Source: Dyella telluris (GTDB lineage Bacteria; Pseudomonadota; Gammaproteobacteria; Xanthomonadales; Rhodanobacteraceae). From it: DNA of 64,000 nt. Every line of letters begins with the position of its first letter. The stretch's first letter is position 1. The position numbers and the translations under genes were made by a program. The notes under the pieces are model-generated. The model did no database searches. It saw only the letters and a list, made by a program, of their open reading frames with translations, and was not told the origin of the DNA. The stretch is taken from positions 930,001-994,000 of the forward strand of contig NZ_CP060412.1 in the NCBI RefSeq assembly GCF_014297575.1, read 5' to 3'. Positions 24,538 through 33,688 of the stretch are shown here, one piece after another.

Positions 24538-26775
24538 ATGAATTTGCAAGCCAATTTCGAACAGATCCCGCTCAAGGAATACGCCGAGCGGGCTTACCTC
24601 GATTACTCGATGTACGTGGTGCTGGATCGCGCCCTGCCCTTCGTGGGCGACGGCCTGAAGCCGGTGCAGCGTCGCATCGTCTACGCGATGAGCGAGCTGG
24701 GCCTGGCCGCTTCGGCCAAGCCGAAGAAGTCCGCCCGCACCATCGGCGACGTGATCGGCAAGTTCCATCCGCACGGCGACACCTCGTGCTACGAGGCGAT
24801 GGTGCTGATGGCCCAGCCGTTCTCGTACCGCTATCCGCTGGTGGACGGCCAGGGCAACTTCGGTTCCCCGGATGACCCGAAAAGCTTCGCCGCGATGCGC
24901 TACACCGAGTCGCGTCTCAGCCCCATCGCCGAAGCGCTGCTGGGCGAGCTGGGCCAGGGCACGGTGGACTGGGTGCCGAACTTCGACGGCACGCTGGAAG
25001 AGCCCAGCTGGCTGCCGGCGCGCGTGCCGCACGTGCTGCTCAACGGCTCCATGGGCATTGCCGTGGGCATGGCCACCGACATTCCGCCGCACAACCTGCG
25101 CGAAGTGGTGAGCGCCTGCATCCGCCTGCTCGATGACCCGGACGCCACCGTCGCCGACCTGTGCGAGCACATCCAGGGCCCGGATTACCCGACCGAAGCG
25201 GAAATCATCACGCCGCGCAACGACCTGCTGGCGATGTACCAGAACGGCACGGGTTCGGTGCGCGCGCGCGCCGTGTACCACGTGGACGAAGGCAACATCG
25301 TCATCACCGCCCTGCCGCACCAGGTGAGCCCGTCCAAGATCCTCGAGCAGATCGCCGCGCAGATGCGCGCCAAGAAGCTGCCGATGGTGGAAGACCTGCG
25401 CGACGAGTCCGACCACGAAAACCCGATCCGCCTGGTGGTGGTGCCGCGCTCCAACCGCGTCGACGCGGCCGAGGTGATGCAGCACCTGTTCGCCACCACG
25501 GACCTGGAAAAGAGCTTCCGCGTCAATCTCAACATGATCGGCCTGGACGGCCGCCCGCAGGTGAAGGATCTCAAGCGGATCCTCTCCGAGTGGCTGGCGT
25601 TCCGTACCGACACGGTCACGCGCCGCCTCAACCATCGCCTGGCCAAGGTCGAGCGCCGCCTGCACCTGTTGGAAGGCCTGCGCATCGCCTACCTCAACCT
25701 GGACGAGGTGATCCGCATCGTCCGCACCGAGGACGAGCCCAAGGCCGTGCTGATGGCCCGCTTCGGCCTCAGCGAAGAACAGACCGACTACATCCTCGAG
25801 ACCAAGCTGCGCCAGCTCGCGCGCCTCGAGGAAATGAAGATCAACGCCGAGCGTGACCAGCTGGAAGAAGAGCGCGCACGCATCAACGTGCTGCTCAAGT
25901 CGCCGGCCAAGCTCAAGGGCCTGATCAAGGAAGAACTGCGCGCCGATGCCACCAAGTACGGCGACGACCGCCGCTCGCCGCTGGTGCAGCGTGAAGCCGC
26001 CCAGGCGCTGGACGAAAGCGCGCTGGTCGCCAGCGAACCGGTGACCGTGGTGCTGAGCCAGAAGGGCTGGATCCGCGCCGCCAAGGGCCACGACGTCGAT
26101 GCCGACGGCCTGAACTACCGCGAAGGCGACAGCCTGCTCGCCGCCGTGAAGGCGCGCACCACGCAGCAGGTCGCCGTGATCGACTCCACCGGTCGCAGCT
26201 ATTCCACGCCGGCGCACACGCTGCCTTCCGCACGCGGCAACGGCGATCCGCTCACCGGCCGCTTCAGCCCGCCGTCGGGCGCCAGCTTCGATGCGCTCAT
26301 CGCTGGCGACAACGACACGCGCCTGATCCTGGCTACCGATCACGGCTACGGCTTCGTGACCCGCTTCGAGGCGCTCACCGGTCGCAACAAGGCCGGCAAG
26401 CAGATCATCACGCTGGGCGATGGCGCCAAGGTGCTGGCGCCGCAGGTCAGTGCCGATCCCGCGCGCGACCGCATCGTGGTGGTCACCACCGAAGGCCATC
26501 TGCTGATGTTCTCGGTGGCCGAGCTGCCGGAACTGGACAAGGGCAAGGGCAACAAGCTGATCGACGTGCCCAAGGCCAAGCTCGCCTCCGGCATCAAGGT
26601 GGTCGGCGTGGCCGTGGTCACCGAGGGCAAGGGCGAAGTGACGCTCTACGCCGGCCAGCGCAAGCTCACCCTTAAGTGGTCGAACCTGGTCGAGTACGGC
26701 GGCAACCGTGCCACCCGTGGCGGCCTGCTGCCGCAGGGCCTGCGCCGCGTGGAGCGCATCGAGACGACGGGCTGA
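24538..26775 (+). CDS. parC: DNA topoisomerase IV subunit A
   Basis: A 745-residue type IIA topoisomerase subunit that breaks and rejoins DNA to decatenate chromosomes. The catalytic tyrosine is Y122 in [25 protein letters not shown] and IGKFHPHGD frame the quinolone-binding helix, and the C-terminal beta-pinwheel domain spans about residues 500-745. The quinolone-resistance region reads [10 protein letters not shown], so T82 stands where E. coli has S80, and E86 corresponds to E84. parE is not in the window. ParC rather than GyrA is indicated by the length and the absence of a GyrA box. Confidence 0.95.
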   Translation: MNLQANFEQIPLKEYAERAYLDYSMYVVLDRALPFVGDGLKPVQRRIVYAMSELGLAASAKPKKSARTIGDVIGKFHPHGDTSCYEAMVLMAQPFSYRYPLVDGQGNFGSPDDPKSFAAMRYTESRLSPIAEALLGELGQGTVDWVPNFDGTLEEPSWLPARVPHVLLNGSMGIAVGMATDIPPHNLREVVSACIRLLDDPDATVADLCEHIQGPDYPTEAEIITPRNDLLAMYQNGTGSVRARAVYHVDEGNIVITALPHQVSPSKILEQIAAQMRAKKLPMVEDLRDESDHENPIRLVVVPRSNRVDAAEVMQHLFATTDLEKSFRVNLNMIGLDGRPQVKDLKRILSEWLAFRTDTVTRRLNHRLAKVERRLHLLEGLRIAYLNLDEVIRIVRTEDEPKAVLMARFGLSEEQTDYILETKLRQLARLEEMKINAERDQLEEERARINVLLKSPAKLKGLIKEELRADATKYGDDRRSPLVQREAAQALDESALVASEPVTVVLSQKGWIRAAKGHDVDADGLNYREGDSLLAAVKARTTQQVAVIDSTGRSYSTPAHTLPSARGNGDPLTGRFSPPSGASFDALIAGDNDTRLILATDHGYGFVTRFEALTGRNKAGKQIITLGDGAKVLAPQVSADPARDRIVVVTTEGHLLMFSVAELPELDKGKGNKLIDVPKAKLASGIKVVGVAVVTEGKGEVTLYAGQRKLTLKWSNLVEYGGNRATRGGLLPQGLRRVERIETTG

Positions 26776-26794
26776 GGCCGGTCTCTCCGTGACG

Positions 26795-26862
26795 TGTAGG
26801 AGCGCACCCTGTGCGCGACGGGCTCACTGCAACGCCGGTCGCGGACAGGGTGCGCTCCTACA
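26795..26862. repeat. REP pair (BIME-like), copy 2
   Basis: The same TGTAGGAGCGCACCCTGTGC unit and an inverted partner, GTCGCGGACAGGGTGCGCTC, spaced 18 bases apart, directly after the parC stop codon. In this position it could act as a 3' mRNA-stabilising structure for parC. Confidence 0.85.
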
Positions 26863-26963
26863 GACAAGCGGGAACTTCACCACTTGCTGGGCAATCAGAA
26901 GGTACTGTGTGCACACCGGCGACGGTGGCGCGTTATAGGCCCCACGCCCTCGGAGTTTTGTTC

Positions 26964-27494
26964 ATGAAGACCGCCCGCATCACCGTTTTCGTCGTCGCGA
27001 CCCTGCTTGCCGCGACGGCCTGGGCCCAGAACAGCGACCAGCAGCTGAACCTGAAACTGCCGGCCAACCTCCCCGCGTCCAGCGCCAGTACCGCCGCCCC
27101 CACCACGAGCACGCCTACCGACGCCAGCAAGGCCACCCCGGCCGCCGCCAGCGGCCATGTCGCCGCGCAGGCAGGCGCCAGTGCCCAGGCCAATGCCAAC
27201 CCCGCCAGCTACGCGAAGGACCCGCCGGGCACCTATTACGGCGACACCAGTGGCGCCCCGGGTGGCACCCAGGCCGCCGCCAGTGCCCAGCCGGCCGTCA
27301 CCTGCGACGACGCCACCTACAACCAGCCGCAGATGCATGGTGCCGTCTCCACCGGCGTGGTCGCCGGCAACCACATGAGCGGCAGCTACGCCGGCGCAGG
27401 CGTCACACTCAGCCAGGCTTTCGGCAGCTGCGAGCACCCGACGGGTGGCGTGAGCATTTCCGTGGGCGGTAGCCAGGGGCATTACGGCCACTGA
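26964..27494 (+). CDS. hypothetical exported Ala/Ser/Thr-rich protein
   Basis: A 176-residue protein with a clear signal peptide (MKTARITVFVVATLLAATAW, cleavage near A-W-A-Q) and a low-complexity Ala/Ser/Thr/Pro region at residues 35-80. The C-terminal part has two Cys (in TCDDATYN and FGSCEHPTGG) that could form a disulfide, and it ends in a Gly/Ser-rich G-G-S-Q-G-H-Y-G-H. I recognise no family. It is probably periplasmic or surface-exposed, and monocistronic with its own terminator. Confidence 0.7.
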   Translation: MKTARITVFVVATLLAATAWAQNSDQQLNLKLPANLPASSASTAAPTTSTPTDASKATPAAASGHVAAQAGASAQANANPASYAKDPPGTYYGDTSGAPGGTQAAASAQPAVTCDDATYNQPQMHGAVSTGVVAGNHMSGSYAGAGVTLSQAFGSCEHPTGGVSISVGGSQGHYGH

Positions 27495-27553
27495 GTCGGG
27501 CACCCTTTCCCGGCGGCCGACCGGTGATCCGGCCCGGTACCGCCCTGCTCCAG

Positions 27554-27588
27554 GCGCCGGCCTGCAAGCCCTTGAGCCGGCGCTTTTA
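27554..27588 (+). terminator. terminator after the Ala/Ser-rich exported protein
   Basis: Arms GCGCCGGC and GCCGGCGC (8 bp, 14-base loop) are followed by TTTTAT. Located 60 bases downstream of the stop codon. Confidence 0.6.
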
Positions 27589-27733
27589 TCAGACCTTTCT
27601 TGACCTTGGCTAAAAAAGGTCGAAAGTTCTTGGAAAGGGTGGGCCATCAGACTGCTCCCATGGTTTACGGTCCCTCTTCCCCGCGCGCCCCGCGCAGCCT
27701 CGCTCTTATCGCCAGCAGTACCGGAGCTCCCCA

Positions 27734-28573
27734 GTGATCCAGAATGTCGAGTTCCGCTACGAAGGCGGTCGCAGCGGTGTGCTGCTCATTCACGGCCTGA
27801 CAGGCACCCCGACGGAGATGCGTCTCCTCGGCAAGGGCCTCAATCGCGCCGGCTATTCCGTGTACGGCATGCAGCTGGCGGGCCATTGCGGCAACGTCGA
27901 CGACCTGCTGGCCACGGGCTGGAAGGACTGGTACGCCAGCGTGGAAGCCGCCGCTGAGAAGTACCGCCACGAGGTGGACCACCTGTTCGTGGCCGGCCTG
28001 TCGATGGGCGCCGTGCTGGCGCTGAAACTGGCTGCCGAGCACCCGGAATGGGTGAAGGGCGTGGGCGTGTACGGCGCCACGTTCCGTTATGACGGCTGGG
28101 CGATTCCGCGGATCGGCAAGTTCTCGTTCCTGCTGCCGCTCCTGCACAAGCTCGGGATCGGCAAGCACCGCATGGTGCACGAGGGCGAACCGTATGGCAT
28201 CCGCGACGAGCGCCTGCGCGCGCAGATAAGCGGCGCCATGCTGAGCGGCGACAGTGCTGCGGCCGGCCTGCCGGGCAACCCGTGGCCGTCGCTGGCCGAG
28301 ATGTACAACATGGCGGCCGCGGTGAAGCGCGACCTGCCGCGCGTGACCGCGCCCTGCCTGATCGCACATGCGACCGAGGACGACATCGCCAGCATCGAGA
28401 ACGCCTATCTGGTGCAGCGCTCGGTGTCCGGCCCGGTGGAAACGCTGTGGCTGGAAGACAGCTACCACATGATCACGGTGGACCGGGAACGTCGCCTGCT
28501 GACCGACCGCTCGGCGGAATTCTTCCGCCAGATCGCCGCCAACTACGAACCCGCCGCGCGCGCCGCAGCCTGA
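27734..28573 (+). CDS. alpha/beta hydrolase, carboxylesterase type
   Basis: A 279-residue hydrolase resembling Est30-like carboxylesterases and acylglycerol lipases. It shows the oxyanion region GVLLIHGLTGTPTEMRLL, the nucleophile elbow AGLSMGAVLAL (Ser), the acid in HATEDDIAS and the base in EDSYHMITVDRER, with a lid insertion between them. It starts at GTG with GGAG upstream and is the first gene of an operon with two small EamA/SMR proteins and a DegT-type enzyme (gaps of 9, 1 and 1 bases). In that setting it could be an acyl-ester or thioester hydrolase of the same pathway; this is inference. Confidence 0.85.
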   Translation: MIQNVEFRYEGGRSGVLLIHGLTGTPTEMRLLGKGLNRAGYSVYGMQLAGHCGNVDDLLATGWKDWYASVEAAAEKYRHEVDHLFVAGLSMGAVLALKLAAEHPEWVKGVGVYGATFRYDGWAIPRIGKFSFLLPLLHKLGIGKHRMVHEGEPYGIRDERLRAQISGAMLSGDSAAAGLPGNPWPSLAEMYNMAAAVKRDLPRVTAPCLIAHATEDDIASIENAYLVQRSVSGPVETLWLEDSYHMITVDRERRLLTDRSAEFFRQIAANYEPAARAAA

Positions 28574-28582
28574 GGACTCGCC

Positions 28583-28945
28583 ATGAGTCCTCTGGTGGTT
28601 GCGTTGTGGCTGCTCAACGTCACGCTCGACACCGTCGGCCAGCTCGCCTTCAAGGCGGCGGCCGGCGATCCGCGTGCGGGTGACGGGCTGGCGCGCTGGA
28701 AGTACATGGCCGCGCGACCGTGGATCTGGATCGGCGTGTTCTCCTACGTGGCCGAATTCCTGGTGTGGATCGCCTTCCTGTCGCTGGTGGACCTGTCCGA
28801 AGGCGTGCTGCTGGGTTCGATCAACATCGTGGTGATCATGATCGCCGGCCGCATCCTGTTCAAAGAAAAGCTCACGCCGTTGCGCGTGACCGGCATGCTG
28901 CTGGTGACGGCGGGCGTGGCTATCGTTGGTTTTGCGGGAGGCTGA
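28583..28945 (+). CDS. small EamA/SMR-type membrane transporter, subunit 1
   Basis: A 120-residue protein with four hydrophobic helices and the EamA/SMR-type pattern ALWLLNVTLDTVGQLAFKAA at the start and LLVTAGVAIVGFAGG at the end. Half-size EamA proteins work as dimers; the pair with the next gene resembles the ArnE/ArnF lipid-carrier flippase arrangement. Nine bases follow the hydrolase stop codon. The substrate is unknown. Confidence 0.78.
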   Translation: MSPLVVALWLLNVTLDTVGQLAFKAAAGDPRAGDGLARWKYMAARPWIWIGVFSYVAEFLVWIAFLSLVDLSEGVLLGSINIVVIMIAGRILFKEKLTPLRVTGMLLVTAGVAIVGFAGG

Positions 28946-28946
28946 G

Positions 28947-29390
28947 ATGCCGAAGAACCTGGTTCGCTTCTACGCCATCGGCTTCACCATCCTGGTGCTG
29001 TTCGACACGCTGGTGCAGCTGAGCTTCAAGTACGCCGGCGACCATGCCTTTCCGCCCGAAGCGAACTGGGCGTGGATCGTGCGCGTATTCGGCCATCCGT
29101 GGATCTACGTCGCGGTGATCGGCTACGTCGGCAACTTCTTCACCTGGATGACCCTGCTCAAGCACGCGCCGATCGGTCCGGCATTCGCGGTGACCCATCT
29201 GGAAGTGGTGAGCGTGATGCTGTTCTCCGTGTGGCTGTTTCATGAGCCGCTGACGGTGGGTCGCGTGATCGGTGCCGCCGCCATCGTGGCGGGCATCATC
29301 TGCCTGGCCTTCGCCGAAAGCGGTGCGCATCCGGAAGGCGACGCGCCGACCGAAGCGAAGGGTGCGCTGGGCGTCGCTGCAGGGGAATGA
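28947..29390 (+). CDS. small EamA/SMR-type membrane transporter, subunit 2
   Basis: A 147-residue partner of the preceding gene, starting one base after its stop. Four hydrophobic helices include FTILVLFDTLVQLSFKYAG, which parallels the first helix of subunit 1 (D-T-x-x-Q-L-x-F-K), so the two genes look like an old duplication. GPAFAVTHLEVVSVMLFSVW forms helix 3. A hydrophilic tail of about 25 residues follows. It is most likely a heterodimer with subunit 1 that moves a small or lipid-linked molecule across the inner membrane. Confidence 0.78.
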   Translation: MPKNLVRFYAIGFTILVLFDTLVQLSFKYAGDHAFPPEANWAWIVRVFGHPWIYVAVIGYVGNFFTWMTLLKHAPIGPAFAVTHLEVVSVMLFSVWLFHEPLTVGRVIGAAAIVAGIICLAFAESGAHPEGDAPTEAKGALGVAAGE

Positions 29391-29391
29391 C

Positions 29392-30591
29392 GTGTCGCGC
29401 GAGCTGCCGCCCACCGCCGGACTGCCGCTGCGCCTGACTGACCTGTGGCCCGGCCGCGCGCCCTTTGCCGAACGCGTGGCCGAATGGCTGGGCGTGGAAC
29501 AACTGCAGCTCGAATGCTCCGGTACGGCCGCCATGGTGGTGGCGCTGCGTGCGATGCACCGGCTGCGACCACAGCGCGACGAAGTGATTGTTCCCGCGTG
29601 GACCTGCCCGCTGGTGGCGCTGGCCATCCATCGCGCCGGCCTGAAGCCGCGCCTGTGCGATCTGGCCCCGGGACATTTCGACATGGACTACGCCGGTTTG
29701 TGCACGCTCGCCGGTCCGCGCACGCTGGCCATCGTGCCAACGCATCTGGCCGGTCGCGTGGCGGACGTGAATGCGGCGCTGGATGTCGCCCATCGCGTGG
29801 GCGCCTATGTGCTCGAAGATGCCGCGCAGGCGCTGGGTGCCCAACACAATGGCCGCAGCGTCGGCCTGCTCGGTGATGCGGGCTTCTTCAGTCTGGCCGT
29901 GGGCAAGGGACTCACCCTGTTCGAAGGCGGGCTGCTGCTGACCCGCGACCCGGTGCTGCGCGATGCCTTCGCCGCCAGCCATGACACCACCATTCGCGCC
30001 GACCTGAAAATGGACTGGCAGCGCGCGCTGGAGCTGATCGGCTACACGCTGGCCTATCGTCCGTCGTTGCTGTCGCTCGCCTACGGCCGTCCGTTGCGCA
30101 AGGCGCTGGCGGCGAACGATCCCGTTGCCGCGGTGGGCGACGATTTCGGCCCGGATATCCCGCTGCATACGGTCAGCCCGTGGCGACAGGCCGTCGGCGC
30201 GCGCGCTCTGCCCCGCCTGCCCGCGTTTCTCGACGACACACGCCACCAGGCGCTGCGCCGAATAGAGCGCCTGCGCCGCATTCCCGGCGTCACCGTGTTC
30301 AGCGATACCCCGGGCACGCAGGGCGCGTGGCCGTTCCTGCTACTCACGCTGCCCGACGAAGCAACACGCGACGCGGCGCTGGGCACGCTGTGGACGGCCG
30401 GCCTGGGCGTCAGCCGCCTGTTCATCCATGTCCTGCCCGACTACGGCTACCTGCGCGACATCGTGACCGATGCACCGCTGCCCAACGCGCGCGACTTCGC
30501 CGCGCGTTCGCTCACCATCACCAACAGCCTTTGGCTGGATGAAGCCACCTTCGAGGCGATCTGCCTGCAACTGGAACGCTCGGTCGGCTGA
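29392..30591 (+). CDS. DegT/DnrJ/EryC1-type PLP-dependent aminotransferase
   Basis: A 399-residue fold type I PLP enzyme. ECSGTAAMVVALRAM binds the cofactor phosphate, PAWTCPLVALAIHRAG is the usual second motif, VLEDAAQALGAQHNGR contains the pyridine-binding Asp, and K172 in FFSLAVGKGLTLFEGG is the Schiff-base lysine. The GTG start, one base after the transporter gene, has GGGGA upstream. Relatives aminate keto-sugars, but the lysine context (S-L-A-V-G-K) differs from sugar aminotransferases (S-F-H-x-x-K), so the substrate may not be a sugar. No sugar-nucleotide genes are adjacent. Confidence 0.82.
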   Translation: MSRELPPTAGLPLRLTDLWPGRAPFAERVAEWLGVEQLQLECSGTAAMVVALRAMHRLRPQRDEVIVPAWTCPLVALAIHRAGLKPRLCDLAPGHFDMDYAGLCTLAGPRTLAIVPTHLAGRVADVNAALDVAHRVGAYVLEDAAQALGAQHNGRSVGLLGDAGFFSLAVGKGLTLFEGGLLLTRDPVLRDAFAASHDTTIRADLKMDWQRALELIGYTLAYRPSLLSLAYGRPLRKALAANDPVAAVGDDFGPDIPLHTVSPWRQAVGARALPRLPAFLDDTRHQALRRIERLRRIPGVTVFSDTPGTQGAWPFLLLTLPDEATRDAALGTLWTAGLGVSRLFIHVLPDYGYLRDIVTDAPLPNARDFAARSLTITNSLWLDEATFEAICLQLERSVG

Positions 30592-30600
30592 TCCGGGCGC

Positions 30601-31416
30601 TCAGTGCATTGCCGCGTCTTGACCGTTCGCGCGCGACCCCATCGACAGGAACAGCAGCAGGCCCACGGCCAGCCCAAGGCATGGCCCGGTGAGGCCCATG
30701 CCCATGCCGGTTGGCACGAACACGCCCATCATGACCACGGCATTGGAGGCTGCGTGCATCAGCACGCACAGCAGGATGCTCTGCGTGCGCGTGTACAGCC
30801 AGCCCAGCAACAGCGCGATGCCGAACTGGCCGGCCAGGAACAAGGCGAAGTTGCCGTGGTACTGCGCCACGCCGGGCAGGAAAAACAACGGCAGATGCCA
30901 TAGCGCCCAGATCGGCGCGATCAGCAAGGCGGCACGCAAGGGCCCGATGCTGCGCGCCCATTCGTCCTGCGTGATGCCGCGCCAGCCGAACTCCTCCAGC
31001 CCGCCGCCCACGATGGTCATGAGCAGGTACAGGGGAAACAGGTACCAGGGCTTGAAGCTCACCGCGGCACCCAACGCGGGTTTCAACGCCACCGCGATAC
31101 CGATGGCCATGAACCCCAGCGCCACCGGCAGGCCCAGCGCCAGCAAGTACCACACGGGACGCACGCGCCAGCGCAGCACGCGCCGGTTGAACTCGCTCAT
31201 GGGCGCCTGTTCGGGCGTATGCCGCACGGCGATGTAGGCGGCAATGGTCGGCCCCAGCCCGCCCAGCACGTACAGCACCATGAAAGGCCACGTTCCGTAT
31301 CGCGTGATCTGCCGCTGCGCCAGCGCCGCGAGTACGCCCCACGCCACCCACGTGATGCCGAAGGTGACGGCGAGATACACGAGTGCGCGACGGCTGGCGG
31401 GAAAGTGCTCGGTCAT
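30601..31416 (-). CDS. CPBP family intramembrane metalloprotease
   Basis: A 271-residue protein with about seven hydrophobic segments. The CPBP (CAAX protease/bacteriocin-processing, Abi) motifs are present: GGGLEEFGWRGI (E-E-x-x-x-R), WALWHLPLFFLPG (H) and LMHAASNAVVM (H-x-x-x-N). Such proteases process prenylated or antimicrobial peptides or give immunity to them. The start was placed at an ATG sixteen codons inside the longest frame. It lies last in a leftward group with the arginase-like and GNAT genes and converges with the DegT-type gene. Confidence 0.85.
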   Translation of the reverse strand: MTEHFPASRRALVYLAVTFGITWVAWGVLAALAQRQITRYGTWPFMVLYVLGGLGPTIAAYIAVRHTPEQAPMSEFNRRVLRWRVRPVWYLLALGLPVALGFMAIGIAVALKPALGAAVSFKPWYLFPLYLLMTIVGGGLEEFGWRGITQDEWARSIGPLRAALLIAPIWALWHLPLFFLPGVAQYHGNFALFLAGQFGIALLLGWLYTRTQSILLCVLMHAASNAVVMMGVFVPTGMGMGLTGPCLGLAVGLLLFLSMGSRANGQDAAMH

Positions 31417-31534
31417 CGTTTGGCATCGCTTCGGACAGCGCCGGAACGAGCCGGCTCTCGACACGCTGGCGGTTCACCATGGCAGGCCCCGCCCGGGCAC
31501 CCACACGACACCGACGGACGGTGCGTACGGGCGC

Positions 31535-32410
31535 TTACACGCTGCTTTCGGCAATCGCCGCCAGCAGGCGCGTATTGAACGCCCGCTGCTGCGCCTGCCA
31601 TGCGTCCAGCTCGCTCTGCGGTATGGGTTCCTGCCCGTCCATGCCGCTCAGCAGGCGCTTCCACCACGTACGGTATTGGTAGGCGGACACTTCGCCATTG
31701 ATGTCGCTGGCCACGATGCGCCCGCGCAAGGCTTCGATGATCGCCATGGCGTGTGTCTCTTCCAGGCGGCCCTGATCCCAGTTGGTGCGCGCGGTGTCGA
31801 CGCTGAAGGCATCCTTGTCGATCGACAGGTACGTCGGCTGCGGTGCCTGCTTCAGCTGGCCCACGAACGCACAGGTGAGCGCATCGGGATCATCAAAACG
31901 ACGGAACGCATCGCTGAGCCCCAGCTTCCCGGCCCAGTCCACGTTCACGTCCATGCACCAGTAGGTGAGCTTGCCGGCCTGCAGTGGGCGAAGGTAATTC
32001 TCCCACGCGTGCTTCGCGCCGATGTCGCCCGAGGTGATGCCCACCACGTGCACGTGCGTCACGAACGGCAGCATGGCCACGCGGCGCACCCACGAGCCGC
32101 AATGGATGCCCCAGGGAAAACGCATGTTGTCGGGATGGTTGTCGAACACCACCAGCTGGAACGGGCCGCGGGCACGCTGGCGCGCCACCAGCGGCCAGGT
32201 GAGATGGTGATAGTCACCCGACCCCATCAGTACCGTGCCGTAGTCGGCCGGCATGTGCTCTTCCAGGTAGTCGCGCAGGCGGCCGAAGGTGCGCAGCGTG
32301 CAGCCGAAGCGAATGGCTTCCTGCCAGTCTGACAGCGCAAGCGTGGTCGCGCCCGGGATCGGGCCGATCGAGCCGTCGAAATCCAGGATCAGCGGTTCAC
32401 GCTTGTTCAT
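31535..32410 (-). CDS. arginase/ureohydrolase-fold protein
   Basis: A 291-residue protein. TVLMGSGDYHHLTWPL, QLVVFDNHPDN and TYLSIDKDAFSV match the three metal-binding segments of the ureohydrolase fold (H; D-x-H-x-D; D-x-D-x-x). The family includes arginases, agmatinases, formiminoglutamases and histone-deacetylase-like enzymes, all hydrolysing C-N bonds. The rest is too divergent to name a substrate. The start ATG lies within the last 14 bases of the upstream GNAT gene, so translation is coupled. A truncated metal site cannot be excluded without modelling. Confidence 0.72.
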   Translation of the reverse strand: MNKREPLILDFDGSIGPIPGATTLALSDWQEAIRFGCTLRTFGRLRDYLEEHMPADYGTVLMGSGDYHHLTWPLVARQRARGPFQLVVFDNHPDNMRFPWGIHCGSWVRRVAMLPFVTHVHVVGITSGDIGAKHAWENYLRPLQAGKLTYWCMDVNVDWAGKLGLSDAFRRFDDPDALTCAFVGQLKQAPQPTYLSIDKDAFSVDTARTNWDQGRLEETHAMAIIEALRGRIVASDINGEVSAYQYRTWWKRLLSGMDGQEPIPQSELDAWQAQQRAFNTRLLAAIAESSV

Positions 32411-33455
32411 TCGCCGCCCATTGGCTGTCACTCTCGAAGAATTTGCCCAGCTTGCGCGCAACCGCCCGCAACAGGGGGTTGCGCAGGTAGATCGCGTGCC
32501 GCGTCAGGGTGAATTGTGCACCCAGATAAGACTTCACCTTCGGATCGGTCCAGCCGGCCACGTAATGGGTAAGGCCCTGTTCACGCGCAAACGCCAGATT
32601 GTGGAACCAGCTGGTGAAATAAAGGTTCTGCTCGCGCGCCTGCGGATAGGCAAAGCCGACGTACTTGTCGATCAGCTTGCCCTCCACCACGAAGCAGAGG
32701 TTCCAGCCAATCATCTCGCCCTGGTGGCGATACACGAACACCACGCCGCCATTGGAGGCGTCACGCAACACGGCCGCGAAGAAAGCGCGACTGAGCTTGT
32801 CGAAGTGGATCTCGCTCTGCGCGAAGACGTGCTCGTACAGCGCGTAATAAGCGTCGACCACGGCGTCAGCGTCGAACACGGCGTCGCCGCACGGCACCGC
32901 CTCCACCGCCACATCGTCGCGCTTGCGCAGCTTGCGGCGGATGTCCTTGCGTCGACCTGAAGACAGCCGTGCGAGGTATTCGTCCTCGTTCTGGAAATCG
33001 ATAGGCACGTAGGCCAGCGCCTGGCCTTCCAGCAGCAGGAAACCCGCGGCGGTGCAGGCATCCGCGAAACGCCGGCACCAGTCACCGTTGGCCGCATCGA
33101 ACAGCGGCGAGGCCTGCGGAATGTCCTTCACGATCATCAGGCGCTGGCGCTTGCCCAGCTGGTCTCGCAGCGCCCGGGCCAGTGCGTCGGGCTGGGCGTT
33201 GCGCGGGAACAGCGCGTACTCGGACACGGTGGTGCCCACGAAGGCGGTGCGCCAGCGCAGCAGGCGTCCCCACCAGCCATACCCCGGCGCGCCCATGACC
33301 TTCTTGCGCACGTCGTCGTCGGCCGTGGTCAGCAGGTCGAAAGGCGCCACGAAGGCCGGGGTGTCCGCGACCTGAAGCACCTGGAAATCAATGGGGGGAT
33401 GTTCGGCGAACCGGGCGACCAGGGCGTCCGGCTCGAGCTGATTGAGGTACCGCAC
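32397..33455 (-). CDS. GNAT/FemAB-like acyltransferase
   Basis: A 352-residue protein of the BioF2/peptidogalycan type. The central region DEYLARLSSGRRKDIRRKLR and the C-terminal VFVYRHQGEMIGWNLCFVVE, DKYVGFAYPQAREQNLYFTS and HYVAGWTDPKVKSYLGAQF are typical of FemAB-like double-GNAT proteins that transfer aminoacyl or acyl groups. The start is uncertain: I took an in-frame GTG with GGGA upstream; the frame stays open 77 codons further, into the region of the divergent acyl-carrier-protein promoter. It is the first gene of a leftward operon with the arginase-like gene. Confidence 0.75.
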   Translation of the reverse strand: MRYLNQLEPDALVARFAEHPPIDFQVLQVADTPAFVAPFDLLTTADDDVRKKVMGAPGYGWWGRLLRWRTAFVGTTVSEYALFPRNAQPDALARALRDQLGKRQRLMIVKDIPQASPLFDAANGDWCRRFADACTAAGFLLLEGQALAYVPIDFQNEDEYLARLSSGRRKDIRRKLRKRDDVAVEAVPCGDAVFDADAVVDAYYALYEHVFAQSEIHFDKLSRAFFAAVLRDASNGGVVFVYRHQGEMIGWNLCFVVEGKLIDKYVGFAYPQAREQNLYFTSWFHNLAFAREQGLTHYVAGWTDPKVKSYLGAQFTLTRHAIYLRNPLLRAVARKLGKFFESDSQWAANEQA

Positions 33456-33603
33456 GCCAAAGTCCCACGGGTCACAAGGCCATAGGATACGACGCCCCGC
33501 CCCGGCCAGACACGGGCAGCGGCCCTTCCGCCGGGGAAAAGACTGGCGAAAGGCGTGAGGGGGAGCATGGCTGACGCTGCTTAGTGAGGTGGCGTTCTGG
33601 ACT

Positions 33604-33632
33604 TTGTCCTGACGGTTCGTCAGGCTTGATAA
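33604..33632 (+). promoter_or_regulatory. candidate promoter/operator for the ACP-ketosynthase pair
   Basis: TTGTCC and TGATAA are 17 bases apart. A perfect 7-bp dyad, CCTGACG-GTT-CGTCAGG, overlaps the -35 box and fills most of the spacer, as an operator would. A second hairpin, CGGCATCC-GGGG-GGATGCCG, follows just after the -10 box in the presumed 5' UTR. No regulator gene is adjacent. Confidence 0.45.
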
Positions 33633-33688
33633 ACGGCATCCGGGGGGATGCCGCTTGACCCGGCGCCATGGAAACCAGGAAAGCACAC

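Noticed and set aside
24370..26499. 709-codon minus-strand frame antisense to parC
   Set aside because: parC is unmistakable on the plus strand; the antisense product is compositionally biased and lacks motifs.
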